A DNA stretch of 64,000 bases from Amorphophallus konjac (Eukaryota; Streptophyta; Magnoliopsida; Alismatales; Araceae). The first letter of the stretch is position 1. Each line of letters starts with the position of its first letter. Both the position numbers and the translations under genes were made by a program. This document shows, in pieces, positions 1 to 10,283 of the stretch. Under the pieces are notes generated by a model. It was not told the origin of the DNA. It ran no database searches and worked only from the letters and a program-made list of their open reading frames with translations. The stretch is from assembly GCA_022559845.1 (NCBI GenBank), contig CM040118.1:261477519-261541518 (forward strand). The letters run 5' to 3'.

Positions 1-390
1 CACACAAGAATCTGAATCAAGTTTTACAACATATGCTCACGGTCAAACTAAATGATTCTGAGAATAAGGAGTGAAGAATGATTTATCGTGGTTGAAGCTC
101 CCCCTTTCACTTCTTTGAAGGTAATTGAATGCTTCTGCAGGAGGAAGATCGATCCTTGAAGAAGAATGAAGCTATGTCGCACAAGCAAGATTGCAGCTTT
201 GATATCCCACGCAGCTTGCTGTTGGGGATGATGTGGAGGCTTGATTCAAGCTTCTTCCCTTCACTTTCAGGTTCAGAACAAGGTGGAAGAAGCCCCTAGA
301 GCTGCTGCTGCGAACCTGCACTCAAAAGGGTTAGAAAAATAACACACTTTAGATGCCTCTCTCTCTTAGGGTTTCATACCCCAATAAGAT

Positions 391-399
391 GTATATAAA
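391..399 (-). promoter_or_regulatory. TATA box of partial LTR S0
   Basis: On the minus strand the sequence reads GTTTATATAC. It lies downstream of the GTCGAC cluster, the same order as in C1, which supports minus-strand transcription of this LTR. Confidence 0.45.
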
Positions 400-540
400 C
401 AGTTTGGAACGTTCAAAGACACCCTAGAGACCAGATCCACAATTCCTAGAACGATTTAGCGATGTTAGGTTTGATTGGTATGACTTTTGGTGCATGTGTA
501 CGTAAGTCAAAAATCACGGCTCGGGTTCGAGACTGAAAGG

Positions 541-879
541 GTCGACCCTTGGGGTCGACTCTCGTGAGGGTTTTAGAAGTTTTAAAGGTTTTTGGGCCAA
601 TGGGTCGACCCTTGGGGTCGACCCTCGGGGGTTGCCCGTGCGGGTTTGGAAATAAGTTTTCAGGGGTCGACCCTTGGGGTCAACCCTCGTGTGGATGGGT
701 CGACCCTTGGGGTCGACCCTTGCAGGTGTGGTGAAGGAACTCGTCGGGTTTTAAATAAAGTTACCAGGGGTCGACCCTAGAGGCTGGGGGTCGACCCAAT
801 GCATCGACCCTTTCAGCTGGAGATCAAAAACCCAAGTTTACAGAACCAGGGGACCTAGGGGTCGACCCAATGGGTCGAC
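541..879. repeat. GTCGAC motif cluster in LTR U3
   Basis: Eleven GTCGAC hexamers plus a GTCAAC variant occur in 340 bp, mostly as facing pairs such as GGGTCGACCCTTGGGGTCGA. Sites start at 541, 554, 604, 617, 666, 699, 712, 770, 790, 861 and 874. Open frames here (for example reading GVDPWGRP-like peptides) are a by-product of the repeated motif, not genes. Confidence 0.8.
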
Positions 880-1387
880 CCTTGTTCCAGAACTTCCAAA
901 AGGTTGATTAAAAGGTCACTAAGTCCAAGAACAAGTTAGGGGGTTTCAAGTTGGGTTTTTAAAACATGAGAGAGAATCTTGTAAGGACAAGAATAAAAAA
1001 AACCCAATACATTTAAGTTTAGAAAAGACCCAAACCAATATGACCCTTGAGATCAAAAATAATGAACATCAAACCACAAGACTAAGGGCCAATGAGTTGA
1101 AGTGGATCTCACCGACCGTCCTTGAGCTTCTTAAGCACTTATGCACGTTCCTTGCCCTGTAAAGGCATAACTTGTGAATTAGATGTAGCCTTGCAATTTT
1201 TGAGTTTAAGAAGCTTACCCGTTGAGGTTGTTCTTTAACCTCCTTAGCTCCAAGATCTCAATAACATGTTGAGCTTTTCAAGACTTTATATGCTAGAACA
1301 CTTCAAGGACAGTATATATACATATAGTGTTTGGTCATCATCAAAAGCCATCACAAATAAGCATTTACTCAAGGAGGGGGTTCAACA

Positions 1388-1944
1388 CTAGCCCCCTGGA
1401 TGGGCTTTGTGCATCGGTGCAGTGAGACCTTGCGTCGACGCAATAGCCCTTGCGAGCCCCCCGTGTGAGCTCGTGCGTCGACGCGGCTTAAGCCTTGCGT
1501 CTACGCAGCGGCCTTTGGCCCCCCTTTACATGTTAAAAGAAATAAGAAGAAATAAAGAAAGGAAAAGAGAATAAATAATAATAATAAAAAATAAATAATA
1601 ATAACATTATAAATGATAACAATGATGGCTTGAAGCATGATAATTGAATATAAAAAATTTTCTTAAGAAGCTAGTAATATCTGACCTGGGGCTCCACCCC
1701 CCTAGACCCTATGTGAAGGGGATATTAATGAGGCCTCTGTAGGTCATGCTTGAACATTGGGGTCAGCCCATCATGGTAATGGCTTGACCCTGCTATGGGC
1801 CAATAGCCCGCTATGTCTAACATATTTCTATGGGCATCTAATCCAAAATATCAAGCTTGCCACACTCCTGGCATACATTTGCTCATAAATCGAGACTCCT
1901 GTCGAAGCGTGAATTGTTCAATTAATGACCGCCAATGTTCAAAT
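1388..1944 (+). mobile_element. Left part of 5' LTR of Tat-like Gypsy G1
   Basis: The stretch just before the CACTA insertion (about 1865-1944, with GGCATACATTTGCTC) resembles the reverse complement of the LTR at 63546-64000 (GGCATACATATGCTC). With 21893-22260 it therefore forms one Gypsy LTR split by the CACTA element. The part 1388-1700 contains a second small palindrome cluster (GCGTCGACGC at 1434 and 1477, with a variant near 1497) and an AT-rich tract around 1570-1620. I could not find the true LTR start, so the left boundary is a guess. Confidence 0.45.
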
Positions 1945-2175
1945 CACTACAAGAAATGGGACCTATAGCCATGAATTTTACCTAATTTTCAATAAAACGT
2001 AGGTATATATGACTTATTCCTAAATTTTTAAAATTTCATTGTTAACTTTCCTACGTTTCATTATAGCGTAGGTATATACTCATCTTTTTTCGACGGTTTG
2101 ATGTGAAACGTAGGAAAAGTTGAGCTATTCCTACATTTTTTAGGAAACGTGAGAATATACCTTAGATATTGTTTT
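1945..2175. repeat. Left terminal and subterminal repeats of CACTA element
   Basis: The terminal inverted repeat is followed by the motif AACGTAGGTAT and variants (near 1996, 2064, 2107, 2146) and inverse forms such as CCTACGTTTC (near 2050). In CACTA elements such subterminal repeats bind the transposition proteins; here the role is inferred. Confidence 0.75.
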
Positions 2176-3251
2176 ACTTTTAATAAAATGTTGGAATAAA
2201 GTATTTTAAAAAAATAATTTAAAATTTTAAAAATGTAGGAATTACATATTAACCTAATGGCGCCAATGCACAGTGTATTTGGGGAGCCCGTTAGATTTTG
2301 ATTTTCCCCCCACTTTTTAGCCGCCCCATCCTCAAATATCTCTTCCCATCTCGACCTCCTTCACCCTATCCTACCGATGAGCTCCCTTCTTCTCCGTCTC
2401 CAGTGATCTTCCTAGATGGTCGGTGTCCAAAAAAAAGGATCAGAGGGCTCACTAGTGGCAGTCTAGAATGCCGCTCGAGGCATCCGTCCCACGACTGGTA
2501 GGGAATCTGGCGCCACCATCTGTGGTGTCTGATATAGTCGGAGGCGGCCTCCGACGACATGCTCTGTAGGGACTGTTTGAAGAGGGTTTTGACCAGATGA
2601 AGGAGGGTGACCATCTGTTGTGTCCGGTGCAAGCGGCTCCAGCGGCACCCCTTGGCATGTGCTGCAAGGGGGCAGTGGATCCAGCATTTACGGCCGACGA
2701 AGGTGAGGCAGGGGAGGGGCTCCGTTTTGGCACTGGTTAACCGAGCTTCTGAGGTCGCATTCACCGGCGTCCAGTGACGAAATCACCGGTGTCGGGCCAG
2801 GCGATGGCAATGTCGCCCCTCCTGCATTCTCCTCTGTCCCCTCTCTCCCTCATTCTCGATGGAGCATGCGGCCACTACAACAAACTCTAGATCCAGATGG
2901 TGCTCTGCATATCCGAGTCCTCCTGCATTGACCCTCTCTGCTAGCATATCCAACTGTAGTTGTGAGTGTCGCAGATCTGGGAGCAGATCCGGTACCATTG
3001 GGAGCAGATCCAGCATCCCTGACTACGGCAAACTCCTAATCCAAACAATACTCAGGATCTCTTGTTCCTCGCGCTGGGCTGCCGGGTGGCCTACCTAATG
3101 TGGACCCCGCTACATTGTCGTCCTCCACAGCATATCCAATGTTGGGACCTGGATCATATTCTGGGCTTATACTGGTTTGGCACTTTGGCTACTCTAGTGT
3201 TGTATCTGCATGATAAAATTATTAGTCACTAAAGGAAAGGTTTCTTTTTTA
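2176..3251. other. CACTA interior, GC-richer segment, no gene recognised
   Basis: Short open frames exist on both strands (for example minus 2366-2764 and plus 2859-3098), but none matches a family I know and the frames overlap. The segment may be captured genomic DNA such as a first exon or leader. From about 3110 it is probably intron sequence ahead of the RPOT exon. Confidence 0.4.
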
Positions 3252-3838
3252 GTTGTTGCTTATTTGGCCAAATTTGTCATTGAGGTTCCAGTACCAGAAA
3301 AACCTGACTCAGAGGATGCTACTAAAATACATAAGTGGAGATGGAAGGACAGAAGAGCAAAGAAGGTTAATAGTGAGATGTATGCCCAACGATGTGATAC
3401 AGAACTCAAACTTTTTGTAAGATCTCATACTACTAGGCATCTCGACACTTTTACCATACACTATCGAGAATCTTTTCCCAATCTTATTCTTGTATTATGT
3501 AGATTATTTCCCAAATATCAATACTCTGATAGCATTTTTTTCTAGAGCAAGTAGCTAGGAAAATGAGGGATGGAGAGGAATTCTACTACCCTCATAATCT
3601 TGATTTTTGTGGCCGTGCATATCCCATGCATCCACACTTAAATCATTTTAGTTCATATTTATGTCAAGGAATTTTGGAGTTTGCTCAAGGCCGACCACTT
3701 GGAAAGTCGAGGTTACATTGGCTAAAGATACATCTAACAAACTTATATGCGTGAGGAATTGACACGTTTTCTCAAGATGAACACTTAATATTTGTGGAGA
3801 ATCACATTCATGATATAATTGACTCAGCAAAGAAACCA
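3252..3838 (+). pseudogene. Phage-type organellar RNA polymerase (RPOT) fragment, part 1
   Basis: RPOT proteins are nuclear-encoded single-subunit (T7-like) RNA polymerases that transcribe mitochondrial or plastid genes. Exon A (3252-3415) follows a TTCTTTTTTAG acceptor and encodes a segment with VPVPEKPDSEDA and QRCDTELKL. A canonical intron (GTAAGA at 3416, TTTTTCTAG ending 3545) is retained. Exon B starts at 3546 and reads [28 protein letters not shown] and [12 protein letters not shown], hallmark core sequence of the family. There is an in-frame TGA right after the LTNLYA segment (about 3752), and the frame then continues to DSAKKP where element C1 enters. The kept intron shows this is a copy of genomic DNA, not a processed cDNA copy. 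The assignment rests on recognising conserved motifs; which RPOT paralogue it is cannot be told. Confidence 0.88.
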
Positions 3839-5339
3839 TGTTGGGTTCTGTGCATCCCCTCTTTATCTTTGATAATAGTTTTGATGATTCCAATATATTG
3901 TATGTTGTTCGTATAATTTAAAGTGAAAATATACTGTGTAAGTTTTGTGGATATATGCACTGATCATCTTGATGATAAACATGCTCACATGTTAATATCT
4001 TTACCATGCAGGTTTAGCATGCTTCATGGAAGCAATTTCACTATTCAAGTTTGCAAGGGTCTATTCAGGTTTGCAAAGGTCGACCCCATGGGTCGACCCC
4101 TGGTTGATTCATGCAAACATCTGACAATGCGTGGAAAGTGTGCTTTATTGATTTGGACATTTCTGAGCTTTTTGTGTGATGTATCTTGCATTGATGTTTA
4201 ACCTTGCACAGACCTTATTTGTCACTTGCTCAAACTTTGTGCTTTGTTGCACGGACCTTGTGCTACATTGCACCGACCTCATCTATGGGGTTAGCACTAT
4301 ATGCACCGACCCTGCTCATTGTGCACAGACCCAACCATGGGTTGCACAGACTTTGTTGATAGAATGCATTGAGTGTTTAACATGTTTTGACATGATATAG
4401 TGGTTCACTCATATTGGTTATTATATGGGTAGTTCAACTTGTGTTGGAACTCCCTTTGACTGAACTTGGATATGTTTGGATTTGTTGTTTGGGCCACATG
4501 AATGGCCATCCTTGAGCTGAATTTAAATTGTTACTCTCTTGAGGTTTTGAGTTCTACTAACAATTTCAGTTTGCCTTGGATTGTAGGTGGAACTTATGTA
4601 AGGTGTGATTGAATTGCTTGCTATATGAACTTGGAGAGGCATTGTACTAATGTGAAATTCTTGTAAGTGCAGGCTCTTAAATGTCCTCAAATATTGAATC
4701 CATGGTAAGCTTCCACTCTTATTGCAATCCCTTGGATCCTTGGTATAAGTTCATGTTGATATGGTTTTCTATGTGCCAAGATTGGGTTGTTTCATGTACT
4801 TTCGCCTTGGGGTTGATTTGGTTTCTTATATGCCCCTTATTAAATAGAGCTTCATTATGGATTATGCTCATTTTGATTCCTAAACTTCCTTGCTAAATCT
4901 GGTTTCATTTGATGTTTTAAAGTAGCCTCATGCATGTCATTCTATTGTTTATGAATGGGATTTAATGGTGTTTTATTGGTCCATAATGTGTTTGGGGTTT
5001 CAATTAAGTTTTAACTAAGTTTTCTGATCTGTCAGAAAAAGTGTCGACTCATTGAGTCGACAGTTATTTCAGGTTGTTCTGTCTGATACGCTATTTCACT
5101 TGTCCAGACAGAAAGCGTCGACTCTAGGAGTAGACACTTTCTGGCCAGCCTGCTGGCTGGACACTTTGTCTGTTGCGTCCGAAACGGGTTTTCCGGTTTT
5201 GTTTCGAAACCCCCATTTCAAGATCCGAATGGCTTGGCTTTTTACCCCAACACCCCTAGGGTAACTCCTATCCAATGGGTGTTAGATTGAGAGGTTTTTA
5301 CATGGGGTTATATGTATTTTGTTGCTAGTTCTCCTTGGC

Positions 5340-5349
5340 TATATATAAC
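5340..5349 (+). promoter_or_regulatory. TATA box of C1 5' LTR
   Basis: TATATATAAC within GGCTATATATAACCTG. The other LTR has the same box at 11783-11792. It lies about 200 bp after the GTCGAC pair and 400 bp before the hairpin chain, so the hairpins should be in the transcript leader. Confidence 0.6.
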
Positions 5350-5750
5350 CTGCGATTTCCATCGGATAAACACTTCCCTTGAGCTAATGTTCTTCATCTT
5401 TGCTTGAAGGAAAAGAGGGGAAAGGAGCTGAGGGCGCCGCCCCACCTGGAGGAGGAAGAAGGAGAGGAGGAGACCGCCATCAAGAAGCTTCCATCTGCCG
5501 ATCTGATACGTCTTCGAGCATAGCTGCTGAAGACAGCTTTTCCTTTGGCTTCTCCTACGAACGTTGCAAGCTTCCACTCCATGGACCTATCGTTCGGCGC
5601 ACCCCATCGTTCCTTTGGACAGATTTCACTTGCAATTTGAGGGGGATTTCTTCTTCTCTCATCTCTATTTTCTCTTATAAGCATGTATTGAAAGTTGGGT
5701 GTTCATTGTATATCTTGTCATTCTTTAAACCATGAATGCATTGTGTGTGG

Positions 5751-6055
5751 GCGGAGTTGTATCTCTGCGTGTATGGGTTTATTATGGGGAAACGCTCCCC
5801 GTGTGTTGTTGTGTGTGGATGGAGCTGCGACTCCGTGTGGTTGTCGTGTCGGGGGTACGTTCCCCGAACGTGTGTGTGTGTGCTACAGTGGTAGCGTGTT
5901 GGGGATTGTCCCCGTGTGGTTATTACTGCAGAAGCAGCATGTGTGTGATTGGGGTTCGTCCCCGTGTTGCTACGTTTCATAGCGTGGAGTGAAGTCTCAC
6001 CCGGTTGGGTGAGGGGTGGACGTAGGGAGCCCGTCGTGGTCCCGAACCACCTTAA
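5751..6055 (+). other. Hairpin chain and conserved leader module, C1 5' LTR
   Basis: Ten short inverted repeats follow each other in 263 nt, mostly separated by GTGTG-rich linkers. Cores are at 5751-5768, 5786-5800 (GGGG/CCCC), 5821-5834 (GGAG/CTCC), 5850-5866, 5882-5895 (GCTAC/GTAGC), 5901-5913, 5926-5937 (CTGC/GCAG), 5951-5963, 5969-5983 and 5996-6013 (CTCACCC/GGGTGAG). The last runs straight into GAGGGGTGGACGTAGG and, after about 20 nt, GAACCACC, which could pair with GGTGG. The same last part occurs in C2 and C3. The structure is inferred from complementarity only. Confidence 0.65.
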
Positions 6056-6387
6056 ATTTCATGTGTCTTGTGTGATTGCCTGTGTGATTGTCATTTCTTC
6101 TATCTCCATTCACATGTACATTATATAGGTTTTTAATTCATTGCACAATCACTCACTGCTACCTCCATAATTTGTGTTGAGCAAATTTTCCCTGTTACTT
6201 ACATTAACTATCCGTGTGAGATCGAAAAGTCTGAGAGAATATTGTAATCTCACTTGAGTTTTAGTTAATGAACACTGTTAGTTTTACTTCCATAGTAACT
6301 AGTTAAGAAAGTTTTTTAAAATCCGCCATCTAGGCAAGGGGACAATTCAACCCCCCTTCTTGTCCGCCATCTCTCTGGGCCAACAAT

Positions 6388-6399
6388 TGGTATCAGAGC
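6388..6399 (+). other. Primer binding site of C1 (tRNA-Met type)
   Basis: TGGTATCAGAGC, complementary to the 3' end of plant initiator tRNA-Met as in most plant Copia elements, two bases after the 5' LTR. Confidence 0.93.
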
Positions 6400-6452
6400 C
6401 CAGTCTCTGATTTTTTAGTGGACCTCACAGTTTAGGAGTAAAGATTGTTTTC

Positions 6453-8130
6453 ATGATGGCTAGCTTGAATTCTATTTCTGTTTTCAATGGTTTTGATTAT
6501 GCTTCGTGGCTAGGAAAATTTTATGTTTAGATTACTGGCTTTGATCTGAAACTCGTGAAATTAATCTCTCGTGGTCCACATGTCTTACCCAAAAATGAAT
6601 TAAGGTGGACTGATGAACATAAGAAAATGAATTCGGATAATTTATTTGTTTTGAATGCTCTTAAGGCAGCAGTAAACATTAACAAATTTCCATTTGTTTC
6701 CAACTGTAGGACTGCCAAAGAAATTTGGGATGGGCTAAGCGAAGCCCAAGAAGAAAGCTGGAAGAGTGATTGTCTCGTGGCAAACAAAGAAAATGAGTGC
6801 CAAAGCGAGAAAAATTTCAAGGTAAATTCTAACTCTGATTCCGAGAAAGAGGATGAACTTAGCTATGATCAATTAATGGATACTTACGATGAACTAGTTG
6901 ATAGATACAAAGCATTAAAATCTGAAAATAGAAAAATGAAAAAGAAACTTGATGGTGTTTCACATGTTAACTCTCCATGTGCTAAGTGCCGTGAAATTGA
7001 TAATGCTTGTGATGTTAATTCTTCATGTGAAAAATGTTCTGAGCTTAGGAACTTGAACGAAAGCTTGTTGCATGATGTTGATGCGCATAAAGAAACTATT
7101 TCAATTATGAAAGCTGAGAATGAATCTTTATTGAGAAAGCTTTCAGAACTTCAACATACGGGAGAAGATAATGAGAATCTGAAAGAACTGAATAGTGCTA
7201 TGTCAGAAAGATTGCTTGTCCTTGAAAAGGAAAAATGCGTGTCTGTTGACAATGTTGAATGGTTAAGGGAGCTAAGACATGAAATAGAAAGCTTTAAGAA
7301 CGTGAATGATAAATTTGAATGCAATGAAACCATGAATAAAATGGTTGATGAAAATGTGAGTTTTCAAATTAAAGAACTTGAACACACTTCCATGAACGGA
7401 AACTCATTTGAAAAACTCCAAAATGAAAATAGTACTCTGTTAATTCAAATTTCCTTGCTTGAAGATAGATTGAAAAGTCTTGAAAAGGTTGAGAAAGGAA
7501 AATATGTGACCGTCAATGATAGTGACAAATTACATGCTCTTGAACAAGAAATTGGAAGTCACAAGAGTGTTAATTTCTTGTTAAATAAAAAAATTACTTC
7601 ATGTGAAGAAGAGCTTGCTAATTGTGAATTGCACATTTCATCATTGGAAAATGAAATCAAAATTTTGAATGAGTCTTTATGTTTGTGTGATTAGGGAAAT
7701 GAGAAACAGAAAAATGTTGTTGATTGCTCATGCATGTATGAAAAACCCCCAAAAGTTAAACATGTTCATGCACCAAGAAAAAGAAGGAATGTCTTTTGTG
7801 ACTATTGTGACAAATTTGATCACGAAATGTATGATTACTTTTTGATGAAAATTGATGATGATGTGGCTTTAAAATCTAGAATGAAAAGTGATAATGATTC
7901 CAAAGATAGTGTGAGACACACAACGAAAAACCCCAACACTCATTATTACTATTGTGGGTTACATGGTCATGTTTTTGAAGATTGATTTATAAAAAAAAAT
8001 GATGATGAATGGTCTTTCAAAAGAAACTTTTCGTGTCATTATTGTGGTGAACTTGGGCATATCATGGATAATTTGTTCATGTTAGAACTAATCTCTCGGG
8101 ACCCATGATGGCTTGGGTATCCAAAACTTT
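6453..8130 (+). pseudogene. C1 gag (capsid/nucleocapsid) pseudogene
   Basis: Gag would form the particle that packages element RNA. An ATG at 6453 opens a frame with SVFNGFDYASW, the usual N-terminal gag motif of SIRE-like elements, then LISRGPHVLPK and CRTAKEIWDGL. A TAG at 6528 breaks it. A long coiled-coil region covers about 6840-7690 (heptad-like E/K/L/N-rich sequence). A second TAG is at 7692 in the same frame. Three nucleocapsid zinc knuckles follow, all damaged: CDYCDKFDHEMYDYF near 7798, YYYCGLHGHVFED with TGA in place of the last Cys near 7983, and CHYCGELGHIMDNLF near 8033. After one frame change it ends with MMAWVSKTLK, matching the (V/A)WVPK end of gag just before protease in complete elements. 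No protease follows. Confidence 0.85.
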
Positions 8131-8654
8131 GAAATGAGAATTCTATTTTGCAGGGGCACCTTGAGACCAATGAAAATCAATAAATAAAGGACTCTCAAGG
8201 CGGGAGAGAAAAATGGTTTGTTTTTGAAGATCATTTTGCTTAGGTTCATTTTGAAATATCTGAGAAGGTAAAATTTGAGCTTTGATGAAAAATGATTGAA
8301 TTCAAACAGTTGCATTCTTGCTTTATTGATTAAGGCAATTTCCGAAGTGTTGAGATCTACAGGTTAAATGATTAGGTGATGAAGTTAGCTTTGCATATTC
8401 TCTATTTCACATCTTGTGAATAATCTTAGTTTTTGAATGCTTAATGTTGCACATAAAGTTCTTCACACTTTTGCTCACTTTTTACAAATAACAATTCATC
8501 TCTGCATACATAGAACACATACTTAATTAGATGATACATCATGCACATATCATACACACACTTGCATACTTGTAAATAAGAATAATTTTCAATCATCCTT
8601 TCTAGTTACATGCATATACTTACACATCATTGCACACTTCTGTGCTTGAATGCC

Positions 8655-8775
8655 ATGATTATTCGGTATATAAAATGGTGTTAGTGGAAGGATGGATTAT
8701 ATTCAGCCGGAAGCTTTCACTACGCATGAGGTGGTCTTCGGACCTACGTTCTCCGCCACGTATCGGTAATCAACT
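8655..8775 (+). promoter_or_regulatory. Conserved TATA-containing block in C1
   Basis: GGTATATAAAATGG at 8665 is followed by ACTACGCATGAGGTGGTCTT and GTTCTCCGCCACGTATCGG. C3 has the same order on its own sense strand (53345 down to 53210): GGTATATAAATGG, then ACTATGTGTGAGATGATCTT, then GTTCTCCGCCAAGTACC. Conservation between two highly diverged elements suggests a function such as an internal promoter or structured RNA; that is inference. Confidence 0.6.
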
Positions 8776-9159
8776 TGCTTGAAAATTTCAGTTCAGTGCT
8801 TGTTTGAATGTATATAAGATATCACCCACCTTTTTGACTCCTTCTATTACTCATCCCTTGTTAAATGAAATTGCATTGATTTAGACATATTTGCTACATG
8901 ACATATATTAAGGGGGAGATTTTTTATAACCGTGTATACATTTAGGGGGAGACATTACTATGATAAGACTAATTCATCTTTTACATTCAATACAACCACC
9001 CACACAATATGCACCTTTTTGAGATAATGATTCAATCTAATAAGGATTACTATTTTCTACTCCACACTTTTGAGGACTATTGATTCTGTACATGGAAATC
9101 ACATGTCTCGTGAGGAAAGAGCTGTTCACCCCATCAAAAGTTGTATAAGTGGAATGTGG

Positions 9160-9394
9160 ATCCGAGTAGCCGGGAATCCCCCCTGAAATAAAGGAGAAAA
9201 CTCACGTCGAAAGGAGAAACTAATCCACATGAAAATAAGTGTGATTTGCCACTGAGTAGTCGGGAAGTCTCCCTGAGATAAAGGATACAACTCGCGTTGA
9301 AAAGTGATAAAATCCATAGTTAAGATAAGTGACGAAACTGAGTAACCGGGAAGTGTCCTTGAGACAAAGGATACAACTCGTGTCAAAAGGTTAG
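9160..9394 (+). repeat. Threefold ACTGAGTAACCGGG repeat in C1 body
   Basis: Copies are at about 9163-9220, 9251-9308 and 9337-9394. Each has the form GAGTARYCGGGAA, then CCTGAGATAAAGGA, then ACTCGYGTYRAAAGG. A similar set of repeats lies in C3 at 51960-52265 on the minus strand. No coding capacity is evident. Confidence 0.75.
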
Positions 9395-10269
9395 TCACAC
9401 CATTTTTAGTAATTAAAAAAATTGGGGTCATACATAGCTACCAATATTCGAGCATTGTGTATGAAAGTGTATGGATGAGAAGTTTTTTTTAGTGTTCTTT
9501 AGAAAATCTGATTTTCCATATTGACTTGAACTTCATTGCTCAATCTTCACATATGCACCTTGGATTTGATTGTTTGAATGTCCTTTATGAATCAGTCGTC
9601 TTTCATGGTTAATGTAGTACTTTATTTATGTAAGCACGACCTTCTTAGTAATTGCACATGCACATCATGCTAAACAATCAATTGCATTATCCTTACACCT
9701 GTCCCAAAGGGACTTGCATGAGTCTATAACTTGTTGTGCATGCTTGAGTGCCTGACTGCTTGATCCGTCTTTATCATATCATACTTCATTCTATAGTTTG
9801 AATATATAGGTTATACTTGTAAATAACAGGTTAAATAGCCCATTGTCAGTTGGTTTTTGTTCTTGACAATTTGGGGGGAATAATATGCTCTTAAGCATAA
9901 ACACTTGCATATAGTTAGTTTCATTATACTTTTTATGCATAGCTTAGTGATACACTTGCATATACTTTTATCATTTTGCATACAGTTTTGTCATACATTT
10001 TGTGCATACTTAGTCATACATTCAGCATATAGTTCAAAAACTGAACATTTGCACTTATTTCACACATCTGCTAATTGCACATAAAATGTTAAATTACTGC
10101 TTGGTTTTGGTCTCCACACCTTCCCTTCGTGGGAGGTTAATTGATGGGTTCGTGCGCTCATGTCTTATTCATTTTTGGAAACTTCACAGTTGCTTCTTAA
10201 TCCCCCATTTTTTGATAATGCCAAAGGGGGAGAGAAATTTGAATAACCACACAATATATTGTCATCATC

Positions 10270-10283
10270 AAAAAGGGGGAGAT
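10270..10283 (+). other. Polypurine tract of C1
   Basis: AAAAAGGGGGAGAT lies directly before the 3' LTR. It would prime plus-strand DNA synthesis. A second tract, GATAATGCCAAAGGGGGAGA, lies about 50 bp upstream. Confidence 0.93.

Larger units (their letters stand above)
1..1387 (-). mobile_element. Partial SIRE-like Copia LTR (S0)
   Basis: Read on the minus strand this begins TGTTGAACCCCCTCC at 1387 and soon passes through TTTTGATGATGACC, the layout seen at the starts of the Copia LTRs C1 and C2. It then has a GTCGAC motif cluster (541-879), a TATA box (391-399) and a leader containing AGGGGGAGCTT near base 105, as in the C2 leader. No polypurine tract lies to the right of 1387, so this is either the 5' LTR of a minus-strand element whose body is off the window or a solo LTR. 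Its end is cut by the window edge and no TSD can be checked. Confidence 0.6.
3839..6385 (+). repeat. C1 5' LTR
   Basis: It is 2,547 bp. U3 contains GTCGAC pairs at 4078-4095 and 5043-5122, then a TATA box at 5340. The leader contains the hairpin chain (5751-6013) and the conserved GGGGTGGACGTAGG module (6010-6055). It ends GGGCCAACA directly before the primer site. Confidence 0.92.
8131..10269 (+). other. C1 non-coding body where pol should be
   Basis: No frame matches protease, integrase, reverse transcriptase or RNase H. The region is AT-rich and contains blocks shared with C3: a TATA-containing block (8655-8775), an AGGGGGAG block (8933-8951) and a threefold repeat (9160-9394). Further internal purine tracts occur near 9870 and 10224. 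I see nothing else in 9395-10200. Confidence 0.7.

Noticed and set aside
549..780. Overlapping open frames rich in GSTLG and VDPWG peptides
   Set aside because: They are the translation of the repeated GTCGAC motif in an LTR; the same happens at 16690-17062.
5695..5992. Frames of 86 to 101 residues in the C1 leader on both strands
   Set aside because: They cover the hairpin chain; start sites differ between LTR copies and there is no protein motif.
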